In this document: positions 51,602 to 61,317 of the stretch, one piece after another | Numbering within the stretch: position 1 is the first letter of the stretch | Layout of the letters: each line of letters starts with the position of its first letter | DNA from: Alistipes timonensis JC136 | Lineage (GTDB): Bacteria; Bacteroidota; Bacteroidia; Bacteroidales; Rikenellaceae | NCBI RefSeq assembly: GCF_900107675.1 | Contig: NZ_FNRI01000001.1 | Location: 372,001 to 436,000, forward strand | Direction of reading: 5' to 3' | Length of the DNA stretch: 64,000 bases | Notes under the pieces: model-generated | Databases searched by the model: none | The model's input: only the letters and a program-made list of their open reading frames with translations | What the model was told of the DNA's origin: nothing | Program-made: the position numbers and the translations under genes

Positions 51602-54580
51602 ATGAAAAAAATACTACTGACTACCCTGCTGACGTTATTTGCAGCGGCGGTTTTTGCCCAGCGAGGCAGCGTGACGGCCACGGTCGTCAATGCCGACACC
51701 GGGGAGAGCGTCGCCGGAGCGGTGCTGATCGTGGCGCCGGCCAAAACTCCGGAAAAACAACAGGGCTTCACCTCGGCTTTTAAAGGAGCCGTTTCCATTC
51801 CGTCGCTCGCCTACGGCGAATACAAACTTACGGTGTCGTTCATCGGTTACAACAACCTCGACACGACGTTCCGGGTTTCTGCACCGAAGCTCAACCTCGG
51901 TGTGCTGAAACTCAAGCCGGGCGTGCAGATCGAGACGGTCGTCAAGGAGGTCAAGGCGCTGCGCACCTCGCAGAAGGGCGATACGGTGAGCTATAACGCC
52001 GGAGCGTTCAAGGTCGTGGCCGACGCCGATGTCGAAGGGCTGCTGAAGAAGATGCCCGGCATCACCGTCACCGACGGTACGGTCGAGGCGCAGGGCGAGA
52101 CGGTCAAAAAGGTCTTCGTCGACGGCAAAGAGTTCTTCGGCGACGACGTTACTACGGCCATCAAGTCGCTTCCGGCCGAGGCCGTCGACCGCGTGGAGGT
52201 CTACAACAAACTCTCCGACGCTGCCGAGTTCTCGGGCATGGACGACGGCGAGGGCTACAAGGCGCTCAACATCGTCACCCGTCCGGGCATGCGGCAGGGG
52301 CAGTTCGGTAAGCTCTACGCCGGATTCGGCTACGATGCCGACACCAAGACCGAGGACAAGTTCAAATACATCGCCGGCGGTAATGCCAACGTATTCAGCG
52401 GAGACAGCCGCATTTCGTTCATCGGGCTGTTCAACAACGTCAATCAGCAGAATTTCTCGTTCGAGGACATTCTGGGCGTTTCGGGCGGCGGAGGCGGACG
52501 CCGCGGTGGCGTGGGCCAGTACATGATGCGTCCGCAGAGCGGCGTGGCATCGGTCAACGCCATCGGTGTCAACTACTCCGACTCGTGGGGCAAGCGCGAT
52601 CAGGTGACGTTTCAGGGCAGCTATTTCTTCAACAACACCAATACCGAGAACCGTTCGACGGTGGAGAAATGGTACGAGGCCCCGATGATTCCCGATACGT
52701 TGTCTACCAACGGTTATTCCGACACAAAGGGCTACAACCACCGGTTCAACGCTCGTTTGGAATGGAAGATTTCCGAAAACCAAAATCTGATGATCCGTCC
52801 GCGTTTCAGCTACCAGTCCAACGACCCTTGGAGCCGCACGACGGGTTGGCAGTTCGGCGCCCCGGCCGACGGCGGCAGCGGTTATAGTTATACGGATAAT
52901 TTCAGCGATGCCCTGCGCCACGGCTACAATGTCGGGACGAGCGCCGTCTACCGGGCCAAACTGGGCAAGAACGGCCGCACGATCACCCTCGACGGGTCGT
53001 TCAGCTATTCGGACAACACGAACAATTCGAATTCGTGGTCGAATGTCCTGGCAACCCAGCCCGACCGACCGGCGATCGATCCGGAGACCGGAGCCTGGGA
53101 CCCGACGAATTACACCGAACTGCGCTACCTGCGCAATCTGGCGCCTTCGTCGTCGTACAGCCTGCGGGGCAGTTTCACTTATACCGAACCCGTGGCCAAA
53201 TATGCGCAGGTGAGCTTCCAGTACCGTGTGTCGTACAATTCGCAGGAGCGCGACAAGCGTTCCTACATCACGGGCGACGACTTCTCGACCGCCGGGCTTA
53301 CCCCCGACCGATCGCTGTCGAACTCCTACGAGAGCGGCTACCTGACGCAGAGCGTGGGTCCCGGATTCCGCTTTTCGAAGGAGCGCAATACGTTCGTGGC
53401 TAACGTCTACTACCAGCGTTCGGCCCTCGACGGACAGATCGTCCGCGACGATGCCGAGAAGATCAAACACGCCTACAACAACGTGACCTATTTCATGATG
53501 GGCCAGCTGAACATCAACCGCGAGAATTCGCTGCGGCTCTTCGTCTCGTCCTACACCGACAGCCCGTCGATCACCGACCTGCAGAGCGTTTACGACGTTT
53601 CCGACGCCCAGAACATCAGCCACGGTAATCCGAACCTGAAACCGACCTACTCGCACCGGGTGAATTTCCACTACACCAACTCCAACGTCGAGAAGGGCCG
53701 GACCTTCATGTGGATGTTCTCGATGAACACGACGCTGGATTACACGGCTTCACATCTGGTGCAGCGGCCCGGTGACATCACCATCGACGGACAGCTCTAT
53801 ACGCCTAATTTCTATTCGACGACCACCAACCTCGACGGTTACTGGCAGTTGCGGACCCACCTGAGCTACGGTCTGCCGATCGGGTTCCTCAAATCGAATT
53901 TCAATGTCATGGCGGGCGTCGTCTACACCAAGACCCCCAGCATGCTGGGCGGCACGGTGGACGCTGCGACCGGCATGATTTCGGGCGGCGATCGCAACGA
54001 CACCAAGAATATGGGATATGATTTCCGGGCCGTGCTGGGCAGCAACATTTCGGAGAACGTCGACTTCACCCTCTCGTGGAACGGCACCTACAACGAGGCG
54101 ACCAACTCGCTGAATACGGACAAGTCGAAGAACCGCTATTTCAACCACACGGCGCAGGGCAACCTGAAAGTGGTCTTCCCGCTGGGCTTCACCTTTACGG
54201 CGAGCGCGGCCTACTCGCAGTATATTGGTTTCACGAACGATTACTCGGAGGACTACCTGCTCTGCAATGCATGGCTGGGCAAAAAGGTCTTCAAAAACAA
54301 ACGCGGCGAGGTGATGATCGGCGTCAACGACCTTCTCAACCAGAACCGGGCTTTTTCGCGCTCGACGGGCTCGGGCTATACGCAGAACTCCACCAACAGC
54401 GTCATCGGACGTTATTATATGGTGCAGTTCACCTACAACCTGCGCCGCTTCGGCAAGAAAGGCTCGCGTAACCTCAAAGATTACGGTATGGAGCAGTCCG
54501 GCAGCACTCGCCGCATGGGTCCCGGCGGTCCGGGTGGACCTCCTCCCGGAGGTTTCCGCGGAGGCCCCGGAGGATTTTAA
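51602..54580 (+). CDS. Outer-membrane beta-barrel protein (TonB-receptor-like) with Gly/Pro-rich tail
   Basis: 992 residues from the ATG at 51602. A signal peptide MKKILLTTLLTLFAAAVFAQ, then a carboxypeptidase-like domain (SVTATVVNADTGESVAGAVL) and a plug-like region (VSYNAGAFKVVADADVEGLL, KKVFVDGKEFFGDDVTTAIK, VDRVEVYNKLSDAAEF) lead into an OMP_b-brl_3-type barrel. A glycine-rich segment (GVSGGGGGRRGGVGQ) sits near residue 300 and the C-terminus is MGPGGPGGPPPGGFRGG. Substrate or partner is unknown; it has no SusD partner. The 5' region carries a CGGGCTT/AAGCCCG palindrome at 51516-51531. Confidence 0.88.
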   Translation: MKKILLTTLLTLFAAAVFAQRGSVTATVVNADTGESVAGAVLIVAPAKTPEKQQGFTSAFKGAVSIPSLAYGEYKLTVSFIGYNNLDTTFRVSAPKLNLGVLKLKPGVQIETVVKEVKALRTSQKGDTVSYNAGAFKVVADADVEGLLKKMPGITVTDGTVEAQGETVKKVFVDGKEFFGDDVTTAIKSLPAEAVDRVEVYNKLSDAAEFSGMDDGEGYKALNIVTRPGMRQGQFGKLYAGFGYDADTKTEDKFKYIAGGNANVFSGDSRISFIGLFNNVNQQNFSFEDILGVSGGGGGRRGGVGQYMMRPQSGVASVNAIGVNYSDSWGKRDQVTFQGSYFFNNTNTENRSTVEKWYEAPMIPDTLSTNGYSDTKGYNHRFNARLEWKISENQNLMIRPRFSYQSNDPWSRTTGWQFGAPADGGSGYSYTDNFSDALRHGYNVGTSAVYRAKLGKNGRTITLDGSFSYSDNTNNSNSWSNVLATQPDRPAIDPETGAWDPTNYTELRYLRNLAPSSSYSLRGSFTYTEPVAKYAQVSFQYRVSYNSQERDKRSYITGDDFSTAGLTPDRSLSNSYESGYLTQSVGPGFRFSKERNTFVANVYYQRSALDGQIVRDDAEKIKHAYNNVTYFMMGQLNINRENSLRLFVSSYTDSPSITDLQSVYDVSDAQNISHGNPNLKPTYSHRVNFHYTNSNVEKGRTFMWMFSMNTTLDYTASHLVQRPGDITIDGQLYTPNFYSTTTNLDGYWQLRTHLSYGLPIGFLKSNFNVMAGVVYTKTPSMLGGTVDAATGMISGGDRNDTKNMGYDFRAVLGSNISENVDFTLSWNGTYNEATNSLNTDKSKNRYFNHTAQGNLKVVFPLGFTFTASAAYSQYIGFTNDYSEDYLLCNAWLGKKVFKNKRGEVMIGVNDLLNQNRAFSRSTGSGYTQNSTNSVIGRYYMVQFTYNLRRFGKKGSRNLKDYGMEQSGSTRRMGPGGPGGPPPGGFRGGPGGF

Positions 54581-54585
54581 AGAAC

Positions 54586-54619
54586 AAAAAGACGTCAGGT
54601 TTTCGCCTGACGTCTTTTT
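54586..54619. terminator. Bidirectional terminator
   Basis: AAAAAGACGTCAGG (54586-54599) pairs perfectly with CCTGACGTCTTTTT (54606-54619). It serves both the outer-membrane protein gene and the converging nitroreductase gene. Confidence 0.93.
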
Positions 54620-54625
54620 GGTTGA

Positions 54626-55255
54626 TTACCAGACGTTCCTGTGTATTCGGTCCGCCGTGCGGATTTCTTTCTGGTTGCAAATATGCGCATTCTCCGCGGC
54701 ATAGCCGACGGCGAGGAAACAAGTAAACTCGTATTCGGCTGGAGCGCCGACGATTTGTTTTACATACTCGGACTCGTTACCGATGGGAATTCGGAAAGCA
54801 CATGCCAGCCCCTCCGCCGTCGCTGCCAGCAGGATGTTTTCCACAGCGGCCCAGGCCGATGCGAAATAGTTGAGCGAACTTTGGTCGGCGGGACGGCACA
54901 GCGGACAGTCCTTTTGCCGGAAGAACGGCAGGACGAGGCAGTTGCTTTGCATGAGCATCCGTTGCTGTTTGGGCAGCGCGTCGACGAACATGGCGTGTTC
55001 GTCTTTGTCCATCGTTTCTGCGGCGGCTTTCAGCCCGGTTTGCTGAATGGCTTCGGTGTTTTCCGCTACGGGCGATACGAGCCGGGCGATATTTTCCGGT
55101 CCTCTCACGACCACGAACTCGAATTGGCGCAAATGGTCGTTGGTCGGGGCTTTGAATGCGGCCGACAGGATCTTTTCCAATACTTCGTCTGTGACTTCCC
55201 TGCCGGAAAAGTCGCGGATGGTTCTCCGTTTCTCCAATACCTGATAGAAATCCAT
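54626..55255 (-). CDS. Nitroreductase-family flavoprotein
   Basis: 209 residues. MDFYQVLEKRRTIRDFSGRE is the FMN-binding Arg-rich start of the family, with AFKAPTNDHLRQFEFVVV next. SAWAAVENILLAATAEGLAC and the GxP-type end (IVGAPAEYEFTCFLAVGYA) follow. There are Cys residues in QKDCPLCRPADQ, an unusual pair. It reduces nitro compounds, quinones or similar with NAD(P)H. Promoter at 55288-55281 (TAACTTTG, minus). Divergent from an AraC regulator, which may control it. Confidence 0.9.
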   Translation of the reverse strand: MDFYQVLEKRRTIRDFSGREVTDEVLEKILSAAFKAPTNDHLRQFEFVVVRGPENIARLVSPVAENTEAIQQTGLKAAAETMDKDEHAMFVDALPKQQRMLMQSNCLVLPFFRQKDCPLCRPADQSSLNYFASAWAAVENILLAATAEGLACAFRIPIGNESEYVKQIVGAPAEYEFTCFLAVGYAAENAHICNQKEIRTADRIHRNVW

Positions 55256-55280
55256 AACAATTCGTTTTTAAGTGATACCG

Positions 55281-55312
55281 CAAAGTTACGCTGTTGTATT
55301 GTTGTATATTTG
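55281..55312. promoter_or_regulatory. Divergent nitroreductase/AraC promoters
   Basis: Minus strand TAACTTTG (55288-55281) for the nitroreductase; plus strand TATATTTG (55305-55312) for the regulator, 60 nt before its ATG. Confidence 0.55.
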
Positions 55313-55371
55313 TTAAATTATTTCGAATATTTGTCGCATATTTGCAATTCTATCCATTCAAACCTGCCAAC

Positions 55372-56268
55372 ATGGAAGACACCCCCATCCCCTACGAGCT
55401 GCCCGAAACGGAGAATCACTCGTTTTTCTTCATCGACCAGCGGGTCGAGACAAGCTTCGAAGCCAAACTGCACCGCCACGATGCATGGGAACTGTATTAC
55501 GTCGTCCACGGGTACGGGACCCGGATAGCGGGAGATACGTTACAGCCTTTTTCGGCGGGCGATGTGGTACTGATCCCGCCCGGCATGTTTCACCGCTGGA
55601 TCTACGAGCCGGATTCGGCAGACGACGATGGGCATGTCCGTTATCTGATGTCGGCTTTCAGCCATTCGTTCGTGGAGCGGTGCGTGGAGCTGTTTCCCGA
55701 ACTGCGCAACCGGCTGTCGGGAGTCGTCTACCCGACCGGAGCATTGAGATTCGGGGCCGAAAGTTCCCGGATTATTCGTAAGATGCTTGCAGAAATGAAC
55801 GCTCTGGACGAATTGGGCCGCCTTTGCGAAATGTTGCGGTTGCTGCCTGTCGTTTTCACCTCGACCGACCATACTCCGGTCGGCAGCCCCATGCGCATCG
55901 AGCGGGACGTGCGGCGGATGCAGCATATCTGCTCCTATGTGATGGCGCATTACATGCACGCCATCCCGCTGGACGAGATCGCCGCGGAAATGGGCATGAA
56001 CCGTTCGGCGTTCTGTTCCTACTTCAAGCGGTGCAAGGGAATGACCTTCTCGCAGTTTGTCACCCGATACCGGCTCAATACGGCCTGTGAACTGCTGAAA
56101 CACTCGCAGAAACAGGTGTCGGAGATTTGCTTTATGGTCGGATTCAATGATCTGCCCCACTTCATCCGGGTTTTCAAAAAAGCCACGGGAATGTCGCCCA
56201 CCTTGTACCGGAAAACAACGATTCCCGGCAGGGCCAATCCTACCGGGAATCGGGATATGAAAGGTTGA
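55372..56268 (+). CDS. AraC-family regulator with cupin sensor
   Basis: 298 residues from the ATG at 55372. An N-terminal cupin is visible: KLHRHDAWELYYVVHGYGTR and FSAGDVVLIPPGMFHRWIYE. The C-terminal HTH pair: IPLDEIAAEMGMNRSAFCSY and KQVSEICFMVGFNDLPHFIR, ending KKATGMSPTLYRK. Divergent from the nitroreductase gene. The stop abuts the stop of the ABC permease gene on the other strand, with no intergenic base. The inducer is unknown. Confidence 0.92.
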   Translation: MEDTPIPYELPETENHSFFFIDQRVETSFEAKLHRHDAWELYYVVHGYGTRIAGDTLQPFSAGDVVLIPPGMFHRWIYEPDSADDDGHVRYLMSAFSHSFVERCVELFPELRNRLSGVVYPTGALRFGAESSRIIRKMLAEMNALDELGRLCEMLRLLPVVFTSTDHTPVGSPMRIERDVRRMQHICSYVMAHYMHAIPLDEIAAEMGMNRSAFCSYFKRCKGMTFSQFVTRYRLNTACELLKHSQKQVSEICFMVGFNDLPHFIRVFKKATGMSPTLYRKTTIPGRANPTGNRDMKG

Positions 56269-57498
56269 CTATTTTTCGTTCTCCAAAGTCCGATTTCTAA
56301 GCTGGCGTTGTTCGCGCCGGATCACCTGATGGATACCGATGCAGGCAAGCCCGCCGTAAACGACCGTAAGGATCACGAGCCATTTGATCTCGGCAAATAC
56401 CTCGGGGATCGAGGCCCCCATGCTCTGAATGCGGATGAACCCGTTGACGCCGTGGCTGCTCGGGAACAGCTGTCCGAGATTGAAGAGCCAGTCGGGAATG
56501 CCCTCGCGGGGATAGGACACACCGCTGAGCATCAGCACCGGGATCGAGGTCCACAGCAATAGCAACAGCGAATTTTCACGGTAGCGGAACAGCGTCGAAA
56601 CGGCGATTCCCATGGCGATGCAGGCCGCCAGGTAAGCTGCCATGAAGAGCGTAACGGCCCCTGTCGCGCCGTTCATCGGGAAATGGAACAGCTTGTAATG
56701 AAGTCCGAGAATATAGGTGCAGGTCACGGCGTAGATCAGTGCATAGACCAACCCGCGTCCCAGAACGATCGGCAGCGTCGACATCCGTCGCCGTCCCGCG
56801 GGACAGAGCTTGTGGTAAAGCCCGAATTCGCGCCACGTGCCGCCGATCATGCCGATACCAATGAGCATCGTCTGCTGGATGATGACCATGATGATCGCCG
56901 GCATGACGAACGTTCCGTAACCCAGATAGGGGTTGAAGAGGTTGTGCGACTGGTAGATCACGGGCTGGGTCGTGGCCTGTGCCTGCGGGATGTTGGCCCC
57001 TTTGGCGATCAGGCGTTGGAATTCGACCATCGCTCCCGTCTTGCCGATCGAAGTCACGACCTCCTGGAACACCTGGCGGTACATCAGGAAATAGCTGGCG
57101 TCGCAGTAGATCGCCACATTGGCCTGCTCGCCGCCGTAGAGCTTCTCCTCGTAGTTGGCGGGAATGTAGACCACTCCGTAAATCTTGCGGCTGTAAAAAA
57201 GTTCCTTGGCCTCCTCCATCGAGGGAGGCGTGTAAGCGACATAGGTGTTGGGGCCGGCATTGAAGGTGTCGATCAGGCTGCGGCTGGTCGGTGTACGGCA
57301 CTCGTCCACCACGCCGATCGGCACGTTGCGCAGCACTTGCGCACCGTAGGCCAGCGAGTAGACCGTGGCGTAGATGATAAGCGCAAAGACCAGGATCAGC
57401 ATCGCACCGCCGTCTTTGAAGATCGTCAGAAACTCGTTGCGGATGACCGCTCCTAACTGCTTCCAATAGGAGGCTATCTGGTGTGTGAATCGACTCAT
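56269..57498 (-). CDS. ABC-2 type permease (second of pair)
   Basis: 409 residues. An N-terminal helix (AMLILVFALIIYATVYSLAY) and a large periplasmic loop (VVDECRTPTSRSLIDTFNAG) precede five C-terminal helices, with NSLLLLLWTSIPVLMLSGVSYP and LFPSSHGVNGFIRIQSMG typical of the YhhJ/YbhR class. It starts 1 nt after the first permease gene ends. The two should form the membrane part of an exporter with the HlyD and TolC proteins. No ATPase gene is nearby. Confidence 0.92.
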   Translation of the reverse strand: MSRFTHQIASYWKQLGAVIRNEFLTIFKDGGAMLILVFALIIYATVYSLAYGAQVLRNVPIGVVDECRTPTSRSLIDTFNAGPNTYVAYTPPSMEEAKELFYSRKIYGVVYIPANYEEKLYGGEQANVAIYCDASYFLMYRQVFQEVVTSIGKTGAMVEFQRLIAKGANIPQAQATTQPVIYQSHNLFNPYLGYGTFVMPAIIMVIIQQTMLIGIGMIGGTWREFGLYHKLCPAGRRRMSTLPIVLGRGLVYALIYAVTCTYILGLHYKLFHFPMNGATGAVTLFMAAYLAACIAMGIAVSTLFRYRENSLLLLLWTSIPVLMLSGVSYPREGIPDWLFNLGQLFPSSHGVNGFIRIQSMGASIPEVFAEIKWLVILTVVYGGLACIGIHQVIRREQRQLRNRTLENEK

Positions 57499-57499
57499 A

Positions 57500-58678
57500 C
57501 TACAACCTCCCCCAGAATTTTTCCTCCGTGCATACCCGTTTCAGACGCGGCAGGCAGAGGAGCGGTAAGACAATGAAGAGCATCATATACCCCAGATCGG
57601 GCAGCGAGTAGACCCACGGTGTGCCGCGGAGCATCTGATCGACGAAAATGTCGGTGTAGAACGTGAACGGGAAGATCTTGCTCACCCACTGCATCGGCTC
57701 CCACATGGCCATAATCGGGAATGTCAGTCCCGAGAACGTGAAGGCCAGCACCGAATACCCGCCGCCGATCGAGAGCGACAGGCGCAGGTTGGCCAGCAGC
57801 GAGACGATCAGCACCGAAATCGACTGGTAGCTGAGGATGAACAGCAGCGTGCCGACCAGGATGACCGTGAGACTGCCGTTCAGGGGTGTTCCCACGATTT
57901 TGAAGTTGATGAGGAGCATCACCAGCGAGATCAGGAACATCACCGCCGTGATCGGCAGTACTTTGCCCACAAGGGCCGCTACGACGGAATCGTTGCCTGC
58001 GGCCATCCATTCGCGCGAGGTCGCGTGTTTGAGTTCGGTGCCGATGGAGAAGACGGTCACCATCACCACGAAGATCATCAGCATCATGGGCATAAAGCTC
58101 GGTGAGAGGTAATACCCGTAGTTGATATGGGGGTTGAACAGCACGTGACGGTCGAAGCGCACGGGCATCAGCTGGGCCATGGCCTGCCGCTGGGTAAGTC
58201 CCTGCTTCATCAACACCTGAAGCTGAATGCCGCCGGTGAAGGTTGTCACTGCGGTCTGGATGTCTTTCGACAGCAGTCCGTTGACCGTGATGTTGGTTCC
58301 CGAAACGTAGCTTTCCAGATGGGTCTGGCTGTTGCTCAGGATGTTCTTCTCGAAGAAAGCCGGAATCTGCACGACGGCCATGATCTTGCCCTCGCGGATC
58401 AGCCGCTCGCCCTCGGCCATCGACTGAATGTCACGGGCGACCAGCGCCGTCGGCGTATCGTCGATCATCTGTGCGACCTTGCGCGAGAGCGTCGTGTTGT
58501 CCTCGTCCAGCACGGCGATCGGGATGTTGCGTATGGCGCCCTGATTGAACAGCAGGGCGAAAAACGCGAACGACACCACGGGCAGCACGATCATCAGCAC
58601 GAAATACATCGGCTGATGGGTCAGCCGGTGCATTTCGCGCCGCATGACGGCTCCGGTATGGCTCAGGAATCCGGGCAT
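57500..58678 (-). CDS. ABC-2 type permease (first of pair)
   Basis: 392 residues. MHRLTHQPMYFVLMIVLPVV is the first helix, then a periplasmic loop (PIAVLDEDNTTLSRKVAQMI) and C-terminal helices, with FTFSGLTFPIMAMWEPMQWV and KIFPFTFYTDIFVDQMLRGT matching YbhS/YbhR-type permeases. It starts 3 nt after the HlyD gene stop. In-frame ATG codons a few residues in are possible alternatives. Partner of the next permease. Confidence 0.92.
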   Translation of the reverse strand: MPGFLSHTGAVMRREMHRLTHQPMYFVLMIVLPVVSFAFFALLFNQGAIRNIPIAVLDEDNTTLSRKVAQMIDDTPTALVARDIQSMAEGERLIREGKIMAVVQIPAFFEKNILSNSQTHLESYVSGTNITVNGLLSKDIQTAVTTFTGGIQLQVLMKQGLTQRQAMAQLMPVRFDRHVLFNPHINYGYYLSPSFMPMMLMIFVVMVTVFSIGTELKHATSREWMAAGNDSVVAALVGKVLPITAVMFLISLVMLLINFKIVGTPLNGSLTVILVGTLLFILSYQSISVLIVSLLANLRLSLSIGGGYSVLAFTFSGLTFPIMAMWEPMQWVSKIFPFTFYTDIFVDQMLRGTPWVYSLPDLGYMMLFIVLPLLCLPRLKRVCTEEKFWGRL

Positions 58679-58681
58679 CGC

Positions 58682-59671
58682 CTATTTCTCGATTTTGTCC
58701 CAGTCCACGAGTACGCTCATTCCCGGACGCATGTGCGAGACCGGCGAAACGGGCTTGGCTTTCACGGCGAAGGTGCGGATGTCGAAGCCGCCCTGTGTGC
58801 GGGTCGCAGCCCACGTGGCGAAATCGGCCTGCGGGGAGATGTAGGTCACCTCGAACTCCACGTCGGCGTCCAGCGCCGGAACATAGCCGCTCATGTGCAT
58901 CCCCATCCGGATGCCGGGCATCAGCGTCTCTTTGATATTGAAAGTCACCCACATATCGCTCATGTCGAGGATCGCCACCACCGGGTATCCGCTGCCGACC
59001 AATTCGCCCTGCTCGGCGATGATCGTCGAGATCTCTCCCGTCACGGGCGAGTAGACCATTGCGTCGCTGAGATACGATTCGACCTCGCTGACGGCTCCTT
59101 CGGCCTGACGAACACGGGCCGCAGCGGCCTCCTTGTCCTCCTTGCGGGCCCCGTCCGCCGCCATGTCGTACTGCGCCTTGGCGGCCAGCGCCGTCGCCTC
59201 CATAGCCTTGTAGTTGGCCGAGGCTTCGTCGAGCTTCTGGGCGGGCACTACCCCGTCGTTATAAAGGTTCTGCACACGTTCGAAGGTCTTGCGGGCCAGT
59301 TCCAGCCCTGCCTGCGCCTTCTCCCACATGTTCAGCGCGGCCTCGATCTGCTGGATGCGCGCACCGGCTACGGCGGCAGCGTCCAGGGCTGCGGCGGCGC
59401 TCTTCACGGCCTCGGCCTGCTGGAGTTTGGCGTCCAGTTCGGGCGTAGAGAGCGTGTAGAGCAACTGCCCTTTCTCCACGCGGTCGCCCTCGGCGACTTT
59501 CATGTCGTCGATGCGTCCCGGGACCTTCGACGAGGCTTTGTAGGTGGTACATTCCACCGTGCCCTGAATCAGCATCGGGGTCCGTTTGGTGAGGTACCAG
59601 CTGATCAGTACGACCGAGAGGACGATGACCGCGGCGGCCGCTAAGATTCCGATTACGTTGCTTCGTTTCAT
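58682..59671 (-). CDS. HlyD/AcrA-family periplasmic adaptor
   Basis: 329 residues. One N-terminal membrane helix (VIGILAAAAVIVLSVVLISW), a lipoyl half-motif GRIDDMKVAEGDRVEKGQLL, a long alpha-hairpin (about 75-190), then the second half VYSPVTGEISTIIAEQGELV and a beta-barrel domain (WVTFNIKETLMPGIRMGMHM). It links the permeases to the TolC-like channel. Second gene of the operon, 84 nt after tolC. Confidence 0.94.
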   Translation of the reverse strand: MKRSNVIGILAAAAVIVLSVVLISWYLTKRTPMLIQGTVECTTYKASSKVPGRIDDMKVAEGDRVEKGQLLYTLSTPELDAKLQQAEAVKSAAAALDAAAVAGARIQQIEAALNMWEKAQAGLELARKTFERVQNLYNDGVVPAQKLDEASANYKAMEATALAAKAQYDMAADGARKEDKEAAAARVRQAEGAVSEVESYLSDAMVYSPVTGEISTIIAEQGELVGSGYPVVAILDMSDMWVTFNIKETLMPGIRMGMHMSGYVPALDADVEFEVTYISPQADFATWAATRTQGGFDIRTFAVKAKPVSPVSHMRPGMSVLVDWDKIEK

Positions 59672-59755
59672 ATCGTTTGCTTGTTATCTGTATTTGTATT
59701 GTTTGCGGGGGGCTGGCGCAGACCGTAAAGCGATCCTCCCCGTTTATCGCGCTTT

Positions 59756-61207
59756 CTAACGGGCAAAGTGGATTGCTTGTGCATCGTTGCGGCGCGCGTA
59801 AGCCGGGAATTCGTCGCTGATACCCGCGGCTTCGAGCAACTGGGCCAGCAGCAGGTCGTAGTTGTAGGCCGCCTGCAGGCGCTCGGTGCGGATGCCCGCG
59901 AGGTTCAGCTCGGCGTCGATCAAATCCGACGAGGAGCTCATGCCCTCGAGGAACGCGGCGTTCTTCATCCGCAGGTACTCCTCGGCAAAGGCGATCGAGG
60001 CGTCGATCGAGGTCATCTGGTTGCGGTAATTCATCAGTTGGTTGTAGAGCTTCTCCACCAACACTGCGATATCCTTTCCGGCTTTGTTCTGCAGTTCGCC
60101 CACACGGCGCGCCGTCTGCTTGGCTGCCGAGTATTTGTATTCGCGGTTCAGACCGTCGAAAATCTTAATGTTGACTCCCACGCCCACTGCCCAGCGGGGT
60201 ACGAGACCTGCGACCTGATAGTTGTAGAACGACCCTCCGCCGATGGCCGCCACCTGCGGCAGGAAGTCGGCCCGCTGGACGCGGATGCCCTCCTCGGCCA
60301 ACTGGCGTTTGAGCGACACCTGACTCAGCAGCGGGTTGCGTATCTGCGCAAGGTCCTGGTAATAGTCCAGTTCCTCGACTTTCGAAAGAATGAACATCGA
60401 CGTTACGGGCTGCCACTGGTTCTCACGGCCCAGCGTGTTGGAAAGGGCGCTGGCGATGGTTTCGGCCTGCAGTTTGGCGTTGGCCAGCTCACGCTCGGCC
60501 TCGGCCATCTTAAACGCGACATAGAGGCGTTCGCTCTGGGCGATCATGCCGTTCTTTTCGAGCGCAACGGCATCCTGCAGGTGCTTGCGGACTCCCTCGA
60601 CCACCTGCTGGCGAACCTCCACGACCTGCGTGGCGAGAGCCAGTCCGAAATAACGCTCCACCAGTTCCGATATCAATGCGTTGCGGGTCTGGTTGCCCTG
60701 CTCCGCGGCGGTCTTTTCGTTGATCTTCGCGGCCCGGTTCGCGGCGTTGATCTTGCCGCCCATCCAGATCGGGAGCGTTACCTCACCGCCCACGAAGCCC
60801 AGGCTCCGGTCCTGGACTTTGAGGAACCAGTCGGCGTTCATCATCGGGTTCAGCAACCCCTGAATGCCCTGGATGATCGTCGGGTCGGTAATCATGCCGC
60901 TGCCGAGTATCTTGCCCGCGAGGTCCTTGGCCGGGCCTTTCATGTCGTTGAAATCGAACCCGATGTCCTTGGCCATGTAGGCGTATGCGCCCGTGACGTT
61001 TATCTGCGGCATGCGGAGACCGATGGCCGCGCGGCGTTCCTGCTGGGCGGCACGCTCTTCATAGGCGGCGGCCTTCATCGCGGGGTTTTCCGTGAGGGTG
61101 ACGGCGATCGCCTCGTCGAGCGAGATCATCTGACGATCCTCCTGTGCCAGTGCGAGCGCCGGAACCATCGCCGCCGCCACAAAGGCGATCATGACTGCTT
61201 TTCTCAT
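59756..61207 (-). CDS. TolC-family outer-membrane efflux channel
   Basis: 483 residues. Signal peptide AVMIAFVAAAMVPALALAQ, then ISLDEAIAVTLTENPAMKAA, the usual opening. Two OEP repeats with long helices and beta strands; the second includes ASIAFAEEYLRMKNAAFLEG and SSDLIDAELNLAGIRTERLQ, typical of TolC. It forms the outer-membrane exit duct. It is the first gene of TolC-HlyD-ABC2-ABC2, with the -7 box TATATTTG at 61235-61228 about 20 nt upstream. Confidence 0.94.
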   Translation of the reverse strand: MRKAVMIAFVAAAMVPALALAQEDRQMISLDEAIAVTLTENPAMKAAAYEERAAQQERRAAIGLRMPQINVTGAYAYMAKDIGFDFNDMKGPAKDLAGKILGSGMITDPTIIQGIQGLLNPMMNADWFLKVQDRSLGFVGGEVTLPIWMGGKINAANRAAKINEKTAAEQGNQTRNALISELVERYFGLALATQVVEVRQQVVEGVRKHLQDAVALEKNGMIAQSERLYVAFKMAEAERELANAKLQAETIASALSNTLGRENQWQPVTSMFILSKVEELDYYQDLAQIRNPLLSQVSLKRQLAEEGIRVQRADFLPQVAAIGGGSFYNYQVAGLVPRWAVGVGVNIKIFDGLNREYKYSAAKQTARRVGELQNKAGKDIAVLVEKLYNQLMNYRNQMTSIDASIAFAEEYLRMKNAAFLEGMSSSSDLIDAELNLAGIRTERLQAAYNYDLLLAQLLEAAGISDEFPAYARRNDAQAIHFAR

Positions 61208-61227
61208 AACTTTATTCGTTTATGGGG

Positions 61228-61235
61228 CAAATATA
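61228..61235 (-). promoter_or_regulatory. Efflux operon -7 element
   Basis: TATATTTG on the minus strand, 20 nt before the tolC ATG. Confidence 0.55.
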
Positions 61236-61317
61236 TAAGTTCTTCTGAAATATTCGTCAGCGCATACGTCGTTTAGGACATTTATAGGCCTTTATGGACA
61301 CAAAATGAGCCGATTTG

